NCBI GenBank assembly: GCA_024811115.1
Contig: JAKOGH010000812.1
Span: 248,001-312,000 of the forward strand
DNA: 64,000 nucleotides
From: Terana coerulea
Lineage: Eukaryota; Basidiomycota; Agaricomycetes; Polyporales; Phanerochaetaceae
Reading direction: 5' to 3'
In this document: piece after piece, positions 45,719 through 57,235 of the stretch
Layout: every line of letters begins with the position of its first letter
Position numbering within the stretch: the first letter of the stretch is position 1
The notes under the pieces: model-generated
Databases searched by the model: none
What the model was told of the DNA's origin: nothing
The model's input: only the letters and a program-made list of their open reading frames with translations
Made by a program: the position numbers and the translations under genes

Positions 45719-46968
45719 ATGGCGCCCTCATACTCCTCAAGAGTTCTGCAGGCTGTCCGTGCAACCTCTAGCACCCTCAGTCTGCTCATTTTCTATGTCC
45801 CGCTGTGGACCATCCTGGCAGTTCCTCGGTGGAACAGGCCGCGGAGCAGCTGGTCGATTACCAAAGTTTTGTACCGGAACCTTTTGAAGGCTACGGTGCG
45901 CTTCTCCGAGTGAGTGTTCATGTTGCAGCGTTTTCACCGACCGGTCAGCTCACGTATTCGGAAGCGGTGTTGCCGTTACACCAAATCATACTGCCATCAC
46001 TCCAGGAGCGAACGTTCACGGCGCGTGGGTTTCACCTGCCCCCGAACTCGTAAAAGGAGAGGTGAAGGGCTGGGCGGATGCCGCAGGCGTGGAGTATGTC
46101 CGTTTGCCCGGGTACTGGATGTACAAGGCAGGGCTCAACACAGCCGCCGGGGCTCAAGCGAGTCCTGGTGAGAAAGTCTTGTATTTCCTGCACGGCGGAG
46201 GCTATACGAAGTTCTCCGCTCACTCAAACGACATCACCGCAAACAATCCTCGAGGACTCTTGCAACACGCACACACTGTGGCACGAGCGTTCAGCATCGA
46301 ATACCGTCTTGTGCAGGGCTCCTTGAAAGCGCCGAAATACCCTTTCCCTACACAGCTCGTCGACGCTATCGCTGGTTACAACTATCTCGTCAACGAACTT
46401 GGCTTCGCGCCCGAGGACATCGTTGTTGAGGGTGATTCGGCAGGCGGGCACCTGGCGCTCACCTTCGTCCGCTATCTCGTGGAGCAGCAGATCCTCGGCA
46501 ACACCGCCATCCCCCGCCCACCCTCAGCATTGATACTTATCTCTCCATGGTGCGACTTCTCCGCGCGCAGTCACGACCACGATGCCTCGGTCTACGTCAA
46601 CGAGGAGTCGGACTTCATCGACCCCACCTCGAAGGACATGATCTTTGCCACGTACAGGTTCCTCGGCGTGCTTGGGCGCGCCGCCGCGGACACCAACCGC
46701 TACATCTCGCCCGGCTCCGAGTCGCTGCAAGTCGGGAAGCTGTCCTTCCGCGGGTTCCCTGCGACGTTCATCGTGGCGGGCGGGAGCGGAGTCGCTGCGG
46801 GATCAGTGCCGTGCGCTCTTCAGAAACATGGTGAAGGACTTGGGTGATGAGGGCGTACAGTATTTTGAGGCCCCGGATGCGATGCACGACTTCACTTGCC
46901 TGACTTGGCATGAGCCGGAGCGGTCGGACGCGTTGGGGCGCTTGGGGAAGTGGCTTGATTCCCTGTAG
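45719..46968 (+). CDS. Membrane-anchored alpha/beta hydrolase (HSL-type esterase)
   Basis: Two exons (45719-45909, 45965-46968), about 398 aa. An N-terminal hydrophobic helix (STLSLLIFYVPLWTILAVP) suggests membrane anchoring. The hydrolase fold-3 signatures are clear: FLHGGGY (oxyanion hole), EGDSAGGHLAL (nucleophile Ser), LISPWCDFS, and FEAPDAMHDFTCL, where Asp and His of the triad fall. The family hydrolyses short esters or lipids; substrate not predictable. Near the end, reading from FIVAGG into AESLRDQCRALFRNM needs two extra bases in the G run 46782-46784; the 1195-nt exon total then becomes 1197. Without it the frame stops at 46847 and loses the catalytic His. Confidence 0.85.
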
Positions 46969-47269
46969 ACATCCACGCTTTTCTTGCGGTAACTCCGATG
47001 GAGTTGAGGGGTCCTGTTGTGTAATAGTTTGTGCGAGCTCTTTCACGGACATGTATAGGAATGCTGACGAGGTTATAATCAGGTCTTCAACCTATAAATT
47101 GGTGTTCCGCATCTCAATTAAATGTCACTCTAGGGGCAAGAGGCAGTGCATCATCAGGTAATAATACAACGCTGCTACTGGCGACAGACCGCAGTGAACC
47201 TTTCACATGAGGTCAGCCGATCCTTACACGGAATATCCAATGAACATACATCCGAATCGCACATTCTCT
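46969..47269. other. Intergenic
   Basis: 3' flank of the esterase; AT-rich; no gene seen. Confidence 0.5.
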
Positions 47270-48275
47270 GCAAACTTCACTGTCTGCAATTCTGCCAAGC
47301 TAGAGAGGGCTAAATTCTTGCGGGAATAGGTTGTCTTACATGCCGCTAGATAGATGAGAAAGTATCGCGGCTAATTGCATTTGTGCAGATGCTTCCTGAG
47401 GTGGCCACTTCTGGTCGACTTGAAAGGTCTCTTCACACAAGTATGTCCCAAAACGCATGACCCACGACCGAGCTGACACCTCGCTCAGCAAGAAGTGAAA
47501 CAGTGAAGAAGCGCACCGTGACGAGGCGGCCTTCGTCCGGCGAATTACGAAACCGCGACAGTACGTGTTACATGCTGTTTGAACGATTCATGCCACCCAG
47601 ACGGATTATTATCAGCAATCGAGTGGACGATGCTCTCTGTCTCAGACTACGAACTCGTGCAGCGACAGTCCCGCATCTTCCCCTCAAAAATGGTCAAGGC
47701 GGACGTCAGGCTGTGGATATATCACATCCAGCCAGCAATGAAACAAGGGGCGCGGACCGCGGTTGTGACTTGGTTGTGACGGGACACACCTCCGCTCGGT
47801 ACGCCATTTCTTCTGTCCTATACACCACGAATTCAAACTCGTACTCTAGCTACACCCTGGCGTCCCTATGGCGTGCATCCTTGTTGTGCATCACGAGCTC
47901 CCGCACCTCTCACCGTCCGCTGCGCGTGTGTTGCTACTCGAGCGGAGCGGGGATGACGCGAGAGTGTAGCTAGCCCGTCTCAGGCTGGAAACGGCGTGAA
48001 CGGCCGAGCACGTCTGCCCGTTACATTTGAGTCTGTCTACTCTGCCCAGGAGACTATCGATGCGCAGCATCTCAACAACTCAGCCAAGGGCGCTCGTGCG
48101 ACAGTGCAACGGCGTCACGAACGTCCAGCTTTGAGGTGTCGACAACGCTGTCCCTTCTGCACCGTGCACCATGCACTCTTGGCGTGCTGTGCTGCCGTAA
48201 TTGCACTCATTGCATCTGCGCCAGTCCGTCTCGCCGTGTTGGGCCACCAGGGCGGCGTGTGCGCAGCAGAGCGAT
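47270..48275 (+). pseudogene. Decayed UTP6 copy with internal deletion
   Basis: Collinear with the UTP6 gene at 50549-52905. Shared blocks: CTGCCAAG near the start (47292 vs 50541), the first introns and exons through the second intron (GACCCAC.ACCGAGCTGACAC, 47460-47480 vs 50699-50720), AAGAAGCGCACCG (47503), the CTGTGGATA segment (47710), the CGCACCTCTC segment, and then TAGC..GCCCGTCTC at 47968, which matches 52196. So ~940 nt of the parent is missing between these. The start codon context GATGG reads CTAGA here, and frames are broken throughout. Introns are retained, so this arose by DNA duplication, not retroposition. Confidence 0.85.
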
Positions 48276-48536
48276 GTATGCAGAAGCTCAGTTTATTGCA
48301 TTATCCGGCGGCCCGCTGGGCATACACTTGATAAAAATCTTGCCGCGAAGAAAAGACCTATGCGCCAAAACCCCCAGTTCATTACATGGCCGACTCCACA
48401 AGCCGCTAAAAACTTCCGAAATGCGAAACATACAACAAGGCCAAGGCAGCAGCGTGTCTGCCACGGGCAGCCTAGACCGAAACGTTGAGAACAAGGTCAG
48501 TTGATAGTGTTTGCATGGGATACACAAAGGACTGAC
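48276..48536. other. Junction between UTP6 remnant and CHAT remnant
   Basis: No gene; possible duplication or insertion boundary. Confidence 0.4.
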
Positions 48537-49940
48537 TCATATTCCGATGTGAATGAAGTTAACCCAGCGGTCGAGCGTCACGCCTTTCTTTCCCCGCAGC
48601 TTCGTCCTCGCGTTGTTCAAGGCTCTCGCAGCTCTTCTAGGATCGCCCGGAGCATACTCCCCAGCTTCTTCGGAGAGCATCTCATTATAGAACCATTTCC
48701 CGACGTGCGGCCCGTCCTCGTCTTGCAACGGCCACGCGGTTCCTACTACGCTCTTGAATCCGCACATGTGCATGCCGGCAGCCAGGTGGACAACTTCTGA
48801 CGTGGTGAGTTGCGATATCACAGACTGCTTTGCTGTGGAGCATGCTGACAGGAAAGCGAAGTCCGCCTGGGGGTTATGTGCCACCATGATATTCAAGAGG
48901 TTAAATATTTCCTTGCCGGAAAGCACAAACTCCACTTTGTATGGATCCCAATCCTCCTCTGCAACTCCGTGGCATGCAAAATGCGCCCAGGTGTGTCACT
49001 GCAGGGCTTGACTGACAGAGCATTCTGAAGCCTCCTCATCCACAAGTGTATGGATGTTGACTTTGTTTTGCGGCAAGCGCCTTAGCATGAGGAGCTCTCT
49101 CTTGACGTTTCGCAAAGTGGGGTCGCTAGGCTGGGCAATTGCAATCAGAGAGACTGGGCCCGTACGCCTAGCTCGGTCAAGCCGGGCTCGTCCTTCAACG
49201 AGGGTGAGGAGTGTTGGAGTGTATGAGGAGACATATAGGTCTGAAAGAGATCGTGCATCTTCTTCCCCTGGATTGATAGGCCCGGCTGCATGCAGTGGCA
49301 GAAGAGACAGGGGGCCAGTGGGACACCACCAGGTTCGCGAACCTTTCTTGATCTCTAGCCCCTCCAGCATGGCTGCGACTGGTTGCGCAACCCGTGTCCA
49401 CGCCAGTCTCAGAGCCGCTTCAAGACTGACGGTGTATCCTTCGAAATTATTAGTCGCGATGAATTTGTGGTGGGTGGCGAGGAGAATGGACAGTCCAAGC
49501 GCTTCATTGTGAAGCTGGTCATCGAGGCGGACACATACAGGGTCTCGATCATGGAGTACAATGAGGGCTTGCGACGGAGAATCTTTGCAGGTGTACACGA
49601 TGATAACTGGGCCGTCAACAGCAGCGCGTTGAAGAAGTTTAAATTGCATGGGCTGCAGGAAACCATCGGATCCAGTCAGGTTGGCGATTTGTGCGATCAA
49701 CTTGTCCTGTTTGTTTCGTAGAGCTTCATGTTTAGAAAGCGCCCTCCCGAACATGTCTTCTGCGAGTAACTCTTCGATGCTTGTCTCGACGAATGGCCGC
49801 CGATCTTGGACCGGCGACGCCACACTCAGGCGCTCCAGAGCTTGGTTCGTCTTCACCAGTTCCTCTCGCAGACACTGGATGTCCGCGTGCTCAGTCTCCT
49901 TGAGGTTGTCCGATTCTCGCCGCGCAGGCTGCTTCATGCG
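48537..49940 (-). pseudogene. TPR-CHAT protein remnant (CHAT peptidase domain)
   Basis: The minus strand encodes a coiled linker (LREELVKTNQALERL) and a full CHAT domain: GPVIIVYTCKDSPSQALIV, RTWWCPTGPLSLLPLHAAG, DLYVSSYTPTLLTLVEGR, SLIAIAQPSDP, AHFACHG, FAFLSACSTA, GFKSVVGTAWPLQDEDG. CHAT is a caspase-like (separase-related) fold; His of HFACHG and Cys of SACST are the usual dyad. In fungi CHAT normally follows a long TPR array. Here there is no TPR region, no ATG in context, and an in-frame TGA at about 48994-48996 just before HTWAHFACHG. The frame is the same on both sides of the stop, so it is a substitution and not an indel or intron. Probably a non-functional relic. Confidence 0.85.
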
Positions 49941-49944
49941 CAGT

Positions 49945-50058
49945 GGACAGGGGGACATCAAGCTTGCTGTCAAGCTGTTCAGTCAAGGGAGGGCGCTCCT
50001 ATGGTCAGAAGAGACACGCTCCCGTGTATACTCGGACAGTCCGAGGTTCGAGCTATAG
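49945..50058 (+). pseudogene. Inverted TPR-CHAT linker fragment
   Basis: Plus-strand frame reading GDIKLAVKLFSQGRALLWSE, the segment that in TPR-CHAT proteins lies between the last TPR and the CHAT linker (consensus-like A-V-x-x-x-x-Q-G-R-x-x-x-W-S). It abuts the minus-strand CHAT remnant head to head, the wrong orientation, and ends in a stop at 50056-50058. Confidence 0.65.
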
Positions 50059-50548
50059 TGCGAATTACATCTATTCACATCACTAGGTAACACTATGCAT
50101 GCTATAGATACCTCACAAATATTTGTGGAATATCTCTTTCACAATTGAGCACAAGGTTTGCATCTCAGTCGGCCAGTCCTTGCCCTATGGCATGCTGGTA
50201 AGAGTCCGCTGTACTGCATGCTAGGCACGCTTGTGGAGTCCAAATTTCTCGTCAGTTAGTGTATACTGGTACTACATTATGTACGCGTAGTATCTAACAA
50301 TCCCCTCTCGTATTCGTGGTATGGGATGGTGAGTGCGCTCGGTGCGCGAGCAAGGCAAAACCTCGGCGCTAATCCACGTGCGTTATTTTTGTCGGTGATT
50401 GTACATATGGGACTTAAGAGCTAATAATATACATAACCGAACGGCAATTATCCTCGCATGGGCGCTTGTGGGTAGACCTCAAACTTGCCGAGCGTCTTGC
50501 TTCGTCCTGCTCAATATTGCAGTCTTCACATCCTAAAATCCTGCCAAG
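50059..50548. other. Intergenic, UTP6 promoter
   Basis: Moderately AT-rich; no gene seen; precedes the UTP6 ATG. Confidence 0.5.
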
Positions 50549-52905
50549 ATGGAGAGGGTTCAGTTCCAGCAGGAGCAGGTCGGTATACATACCATTGGAA
50601 AAACAAGTATCACGGCTAATCACATCTGCGTAGATGCTCGCTGAGCTCAAGGACCTGGTCGAGAAAGGTCTCTTCACGCAAGTGCGTCTGGAAACACTTG
50701 ACCCACGGCCGAGCTGACACGTCGCGCAGCAAGAAGTACGGCAGATTATGAAGAAGCGCACCGCGTACGAGACGGCCCTCGTGCGGAGGATCGCGAAAAG
50801 AACGACTACCTGCGGTACGCGGCGTACGAAATGGGGCTCGAGGCCCTGCGCAAAAAGCGTTTGGAACGCCTCAGTACGTGCTCGGTGCTGCCACAGCGAT
50901 GCATGAACTGAAATGTGTGCAGAAATTGAACGGACGATGCCCTCCGGTTTCCGACTACGCCCTCGTGCGGCGGCAGTTCCACATCTTCGAACGCGCCCTC
51001 AAAAGTTCAAGTCCGACGTCGGGCTGTGGATACAGTACATCCAGCTAGCGAAGAAGGAAGGCGCACGGTCGTTGGTAGGACGCATCTCCGCCCGGTACGT
51101 CCTTCTCCCTCCCTCACACACCGCAAATACGAACCTTGCTCCAGGGCCCTGCAACTGCACCCGAACGTCCCCGCGCTGTACATCCTCGCCGCGCAGCACG
51201 AGCTCGCGCACCTCTCGCCGTCCGCCGCGCGCGTGCTGCTGCAGCGCGGCATCCGGCTCAACGCGGAGAGCGCGGACATGTGGCGCGAGTACGTCAAGTT
51301 CGAGCTCGGCTTCGTCGAGAGCATGCGCCGGCGCTGGGCCATCCTCGGGATCCGCGAGCACGACAAGGGGAAGGGGAAGGAGACGGAGAGGGGGCGCAGG
51401 GCGAGGAGGAGGGGGCATGGGCGAGGCGGAGGTCGCGCAACTGCAGGCGGACGCGGACGCGGAGGAGGGACGAGGCAGGAGCTGGCGCGGAGGGAGATCA
51501 TGCAGGGGCCATCGTGAAGTCTGTCATTGCGAACGCAGTCCGCGGTGCGTGTGCTATTTCTCTCCCTGCGGCCGCGAGCTCACTTCTCCGCAGGTCTGCC
51601 CAAGGCAGCACTCTTCGTGGCACTGCACGACCTCATAACCACATTCCCTACCACGCCCGCCCTGCGCACGTCTCTGCTCGACCACCTGCACGCCTTGCTT
51701 CAGCTGACGCTGCCCACCGACCCGGTGGCGATCAGGCTGACTGCCACGCGCGGGCTGACGGTAGACCTCAATGGCGCAGCGCTGGTTGATGCACTAAAAG
51801 ACGCAAACGATAAAATGGCGCAGGCGGTGCGCGCTGTGTGTGCAAGCTCAGCGTCAACAAACGATCCAGACGGCATGGCGCAGTCATACGCGGATTTTAT
51901 TGCAGAATGGGTGGTGAGGGACGACGTGGATGACAGCCTGGTGAGCCTGTGCATTCTTTGCTTGCTCTGCATCCCTTTAACAGTGCTGCGCAGAAAACGT
52001 ATCTCATAGTATCTCTCCACGTCCTTATCCAAAACCTTCTGAAAGCGTCTGGTGCACCTGCGCCGCTACTTGCTGCGGAACTCTCCCTACTGGCCACACG
52101 TTCCACCTTGCACGCATCATTGCCATTCGTCAAGAGCCTAAAAGGGCTTGCCACGAAATACACCGCGTCGCAGCGCGGTAGGCCCGACGCCAAAGTGTGG
52201 CTGGCCCGTCTCGAGCTGGAAAAGGCGTTGGCCCTTGGCACGACTCATCGCAACAACACGGCAAAGGAGGCTCGCGCGGCCGTGAGCGGCGACGGTGTCG
52301 TGGACGTGTGGCTCTGGGGCGTCGACACCGAGGCGATCCCGGACGAGCAGGCGGCGAAGGCAGTTCTGACGACGCTCGAGGTACGTTCTACGCCAAGTGA
52401 GCCGGCGACTGACTGTATGCTGACGTGTCGCACGAACAGGCGCGCCTCGGCGAGAGCATGCGCATGCAGGACGCGCCGTCCTTCCGCCCCGTGCACGATG
52501 CGCTCCTCGCGCGCTGCGCCGCCGCCCTCGCCCACCTCCCGTCCGCGCCCGCGCGTCTCGCCGCGTTCCGGCACCTCGTGGCCGTGTGCCTGCCCGGCGC
52601 GCGCGCGCTGCAGGCATTCGTCGCCGCCGAGGCCGCACAGCCGGCGCCGTCCGAGGACCTGCTGCGCGAGGCGTGCATGGCGTGGCGCCGGCGCGAGGGC
52701 GTCGACGCGACGCTCGCGTGGGCGGGCTGGCTGCTCGCTCCAGGGCCGCGGGCGGGAGGCCGGCGACGCGGTGCAACGGGCGCGCGGGGAGGCGGGCGGG
52801 GTGGAGAGGCAGCGGCTGGAGGACGGGTGGCGCGCCGTCGTCGATCGCGCGGCGCACGGTGCGGGCGGCACGCCTGCGAGTGAGGACGAGATGGAGCTGG
52901 ATTAG
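50549..52905 (+). CDS. UTP6: U3 snoRNP-associated protein UTP6
   Basis: Component of the UTP-B module of the small-subunit processome, acting in the nucleolus on 18S pre-rRNA. Eight exons from 50549 (50549-50578, 50634-50681, 50730-50873, 50923-51094, 51145-51544, 51594-51940, 51994-52380, 52440-52905). The N-terminus is diagnostic: MERVQFQQEQMLAELKDL, GLFTQQEVRQIMKKR, ETALVRRIA, then DYLRYAAYEMGLEALRKKR. HAT-type repeats follow (ALQLHPNVPALYILAAQHEL; SADMWREYVKFELGFVE), and an alpha-helical C-half ends in EDEMELD. Reading through requires insertions in several runs (50796-50799, 51001-51004, 51390-51394, 51411-51415, 51467-51469, 51505-51508 and one in the 52740s). The exon 3/4 phase also disagrees. 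Because UTP6 is essential, either these are base-call errors or the working copy lies elsewhere. Confidence 0.88.
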
Positions 52906-55900
52906 GTTTCAAGGTGTTCTGGGGTGCGTGCCGTAGAATTGTGTTGTCGATTCTGCATCTCATCTACCGCATGCTAGGTGGTTGTGCGCCTTCGCGCGAT
53001 ATACTGGCGGTATGGCATGAGCTATGGTACGAGCTTTGGAGCTGCGTAGCCGCATCTCCACTCACGGTATGTCAGCAGGAGCGACTCCGTCGGCTGCTTC
53101 TCGACATACCGTTGGCCTGTCGTAATCTTAACGCGTTTGCCCAGAATACATGCTTCGCGCAGTATGTAGTGCGACGCTTATCAATGCCATTGGGGTTCTT
53201 GCATGATGTTCAAAGGTCTGCTGGACGGCCCCAACACCAGAAGTTGTGTCTCATGACGCGTCGCCCTGCTCCGTGCTCCGTTGGCCCTCATATCGTGTCG
53301 CGAGAACCGGAGGCGCAGCGACGCCGGCGACGAGGCATGCTTGCAGCGGCTCATCTGACTCCTGTCATGGTCGCTTGCAGGCTTATCGACCGAGCGCGTC
53401 CCTGGCCTGGCCGCTCAGGCTCCTCGCATTTGACTGAACTCAACTCTGTGTTTATTATGTGACAGTTCCGCGGCAGGCCCCGCCGCCACAAGACGCTGCG
53501 TGCCCGCGCGCGGACGCAGGACGGTGATGTGCAGGCCAGGCGACGGCGGGGACTCGCCGCGGCGCGGCGCGTGACTGCACCCATGACCTGCGCTATCGCG
53601 GCCTCCGTCGACGGTGCGTCTGCCTGCGGCAATGCGCTAGGACTCAAGCCTCAAGAAACACTGAACACTCAATGGTAGAAGCAATTGCGGCGGAGGGGCG
53701 CAGCTTCTGTCGATGTCCCGTGAATGCTTTGGCCTTCTGCGGCCATTGCCTCGCGTAGGCTTCGGGTGAGCACGTCGCCACGGACGACGGGCCCCGTCCG
53801 ATCGTCGTCCTCGGTGCGGAGCGAGATAGCTCAGATAGCAGCTCAGCACGCTCCGCGCCCGCTTCTCGTCGGTCTCGCGACGGCTTCTCGCGGGCTTCTC
53901 CAAGCTCTCTCCAAGCCCAGCAGCTTCGCGACGGCCGCCCGCCCGCTTCTCGCGGGCTTCTGGTGCAACCAGGACGCGTGCGCGAAGCACCGTGCACCGC
54001 GTCGCCACACGCCGCCGTGGGCTTCTGCGCCGCGAACGCGGGCTTCGACGTGCGCCGCGGATTATCCGGCGCGCGGTGCGCCCCCGGGGACACACAAGCT
54101 CGGGCCGTCACGCGGTCGTGCGCGCCGTGCTTTGCGCTCCGGTGTTTCCGCGGCGGGCACGGCGGGCGGCGGGCGGCGTCCGCGAGGCGTAGCACGCGGG
54201 GCCGTCACGCGTCGTGCGCATGCGCACGCGAGGGTCCGGGTGCAGGTGCTTGCTCTGGTCCTGCTGTAGAGCCCCAGCATCCGTGCCCGTTGTGTCCGCG
54301 ACGGCGCGACCTGCGCGCGTCTCCGTGTGCCCGCGCTGCAGACGCGAGCTGCGCGGTGGGCGGGCGCGGCTGGCAGCGAGCACAGCCTAGCCTCGCAGTG
54401 TGCGTACACACACATGCAGTCGATCTCGAGTCTCGGTTGTCTACGACGGCCATGTCGTGTGGATGCTGCCGCCAAGTATTTCTTGAATATATTACGCCTG
54501 ACAGCGTTTGACAGGTACGCGCGGTGGTCCAGCTGCGGTATTGGCGTGGCTACCAGGGCCGCATAAAGTCGTTATCAGCCTACTTGGCGGCAGAAAGAGA
54601 GGAGAACGTACGGACGGGAGGGTCACCGACGGTATGCTGACATCTATTCGTGCCAGGGCGGCTGGTTCGAGCCCAAGGATCGCGTCGCCGTCGCGGGCAT
54701 TCTAATTTACACAATATTTGGAATAGAATAGCAAGTGCGCTCCGGCACATTTGCAGTTGCTTGTTTATTATCCCACTCTGCTTGCAGTTGTAGCTATAGA
54801 ATTGGTATTATGCGTACGCGTATAAGCAAGATGGAGAATCAGACTAAAGGTGGTAACTCAGAGTAGTCTTTGTGACAAGGTTTGGATTGTTGTCTGACCG
54901 TTTATGGTCAGCTACGGAGACTATAGATGGTTCACGCTGCGCTCAGCAGGACACTTGGGAAACGTGTACATTCGCGGATTGCAGGTACGCTGATTCCCTC
55001 TCGGGTAAAAGCCAATCAAATTCTGCTGCTCGCCACCAAGAGCGGTGCCACATGGAATATTATACGCTCCAAGTAGTATAATCATATCTACCATAGCTGC
55101 TAAGCGGATACAAGCATGCTCGGTATACCGCCACAAACTGCGCATCCGACTGTCTCGCTGGAAAGGGCTCGGCCATATGCAGACAGGCACCGAGCACGCC
55201 GTATAATTGTATGATTCCATTTACCGGCACTGCACTTGCGTGGCATCTGGCCTTGTCCAAGCACGTTTGCAACATGCGTGCACGCGACATCTGAGACGGG
55301 CACTCGGACACGTCAGCGTATGCAAATCCCGCCCGCCACGCGTGTGCACGGCCTGCACATGTCCGGCGTCGGGCGCTGACACCACCGCGTTATGTATTCG
55401 TCGCGTCCTCCGAGTCGCCGACGTGCCGTAGCCCGTCCCTCGCCGTGTGTACCTCAGTGTACCTGGTCTTGCGGGGCCGTGCCTGGTCCTGGCTCCTCGG
55501 CATCCCCGCCGCAAGCTCTGCCCTGTTCCGCCGCGCGGCGCGGACAGGCTCAGCGGTGTCAGCACGGCCTGACGCGGCGGCCCGCGCGAGCATGTGGGCC
55601 CCTGTGGGTGTGCGCCCTTGGCAGGGCGGCCGGCGGGCGCCACCAGGCGTACGGCGTGGACCGTGGTGGCGCACGCGCCCACGCGCGAGCACGCATCCTT
55701 CGGGGAACACCGCCCAAGAATTCGAAGGCACATACAGTATGTATGCCAGCTGGGAGCGGCCGAGAACGCGCGTGAAGGGCGCCAGTACGTAGGCTTTGGG
55801 CCGCCAATGGCGAGCGGGCGAGGGTGGTGAGGCGTGTGGCGGGCGTGGACGTGCGTCAGCGTGGGTTCGCCTGGCGGGCTCGGCAGGCAGACTTGGCTTG

Positions 55901-57235
55901 TGAGCGTTTAAGCTTTCTTGAGCAGCATATGCTTAAGTACGTGTGTGGCTGGGCGTGGGCCGCCGGGAGGCGCGTCAGGGAAGCCTCTCGTGCGAATCAT
56001 GCATCCGACCGCCGGCACGAGGAGGATTCAAGCTTTCTGGTGCAGCATATGCTTGTGTACGTCGCGGGGCCATATGCGTGTATGATGGCAGGGAACATCG
56101 ACAGGGCGTGTTGGTGAAGTGAAGGAGAAGGGACGGCCGCCGGCGTAGGAGGCTTGGCTGCGCCAATCACGCCGTGCGCTCCTGCGCTGCACGCGGAGCA
56201 CCGTGGCACGTCACGCGTGTCCCGCTGAACAGATCCCAAGCTCACGCCAACAACTTCTTGCTTGCGCTGGATCGTGGAACCTCAGGCTATCCAGCCGGAG
56301 AGAGGCAGGCAGCGTCGGGCGCGTCGAGCACCAGGGAGATCGGGGAGAACCGCGGTCGTCAGCGTGCAGGATACACATCGCGGCGTCCGTCGAACCCAAA
56401 CAGCGACGCACCGCGCCGCAATCAGCGTGCGCACGGGCGGGGCGGGTCCTGAGAACACGTCGTACGGCGTGCGCGCGTAGCCGGGTCCCGCGTGCCCTGC
56501 TGACAGCCTGCACGCCCAGGTCCAGCCCAGCTCTCTCCACCGCGCACGGACAGCAAGTTACTCGCCGGGCCAGCCCGCGCGTCGGACCCTCGCCCGTCTG
56601 GCAGCGCGCTCCCAGGGTTGTAGTGCGCGAGGGGCTGGAGACGTGGCGAGGCGGTTCGACTCCCACAGCGGCAGCGCGGTGGGCGACCAACGCGGCAGGC
56701 CCTTCCGACGGTTGCCTGCTTCGCGGGCTTCGACCGCGATGTGGCGACGGGCGGTCAGACAAGATTCGCATGCTGCGCAGAGAACCGGCGGCGTGCGGGG
56801 CCTGGGATGCCGCAGGCATCTCCTTTGCGGCCGGATGGGTGCTGATGGCGAACGCGGGGTCTGGGAAGGTGGGACGCGGTGCAGGCGTTTTCGGACGCGC
56901 ATCTGTGGTCATGGTGCGTTCATCACAGGTGCAGATGTACCATATACTTACCATTCATTACTGCTAATATTGAGGACGCTTCGACTTCTGCGGCTGCGTG
57001 GGTGCGCAGGACGTCTGCCGCAGATGCAGAGCGCGTCGCATCGTGCCTCGCATTATTGTGAGCGTGCGTTGTATGATCAGGCTGACGGTGCGTGTGGATG
57101 GCCGGCGGACATTTGAGCCCCGGACTGGTGAACGACGCGAGGGACAAGCGGCCGTTCGAGACGCTGCGACATGTCAGTGCGGGCTTGCAGGGGCAAAATA
57201 GGCTCGCTGTGCACCGACTTACACCAGAGGGGCAC
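52906..57235. other. Gene-poor, GC-rich region
   Basis: No conserved protein found on either strand despite many long frames, which are expected at this GC content. 53860-53960 has repeated CGCGGGCTTCT/CCCGCTTCTCG units, and 55910-56070 holds a 28-nt direct repeat. Could be relic repeat or a low-complexity spacer. Confidence 0.5.
55915..56070 (+). repeat. Direct repeat containing AGCATATGCT
   Basis: AAGCTTTCT-G-GCAGCATATGCTT--GTACGT occurs near 55910-55942 and again near 56029-56061, ~118 bp apart. The core AGCATATGCT is palindromic. Confidence 0.6.

Noticed and set aside
54640..54705. Possible tRNA B-box (GGTTCGAGCCC near 54663)
   Set aside because: No matching A-box, acceptor stem or anticodon arm could be drawn around it.
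56640..56665. GGTTCGACTCC tRNA-like motif
   Set aside because: The T-arm stem does not pair and no cloverleaf is possible.
53637..56970. Long Arg/Ala/Pro-rich frames on both strands
   Set aside because: Open frames are expected by chance at this GC content; all three frames look alike and no conserved motif appears.
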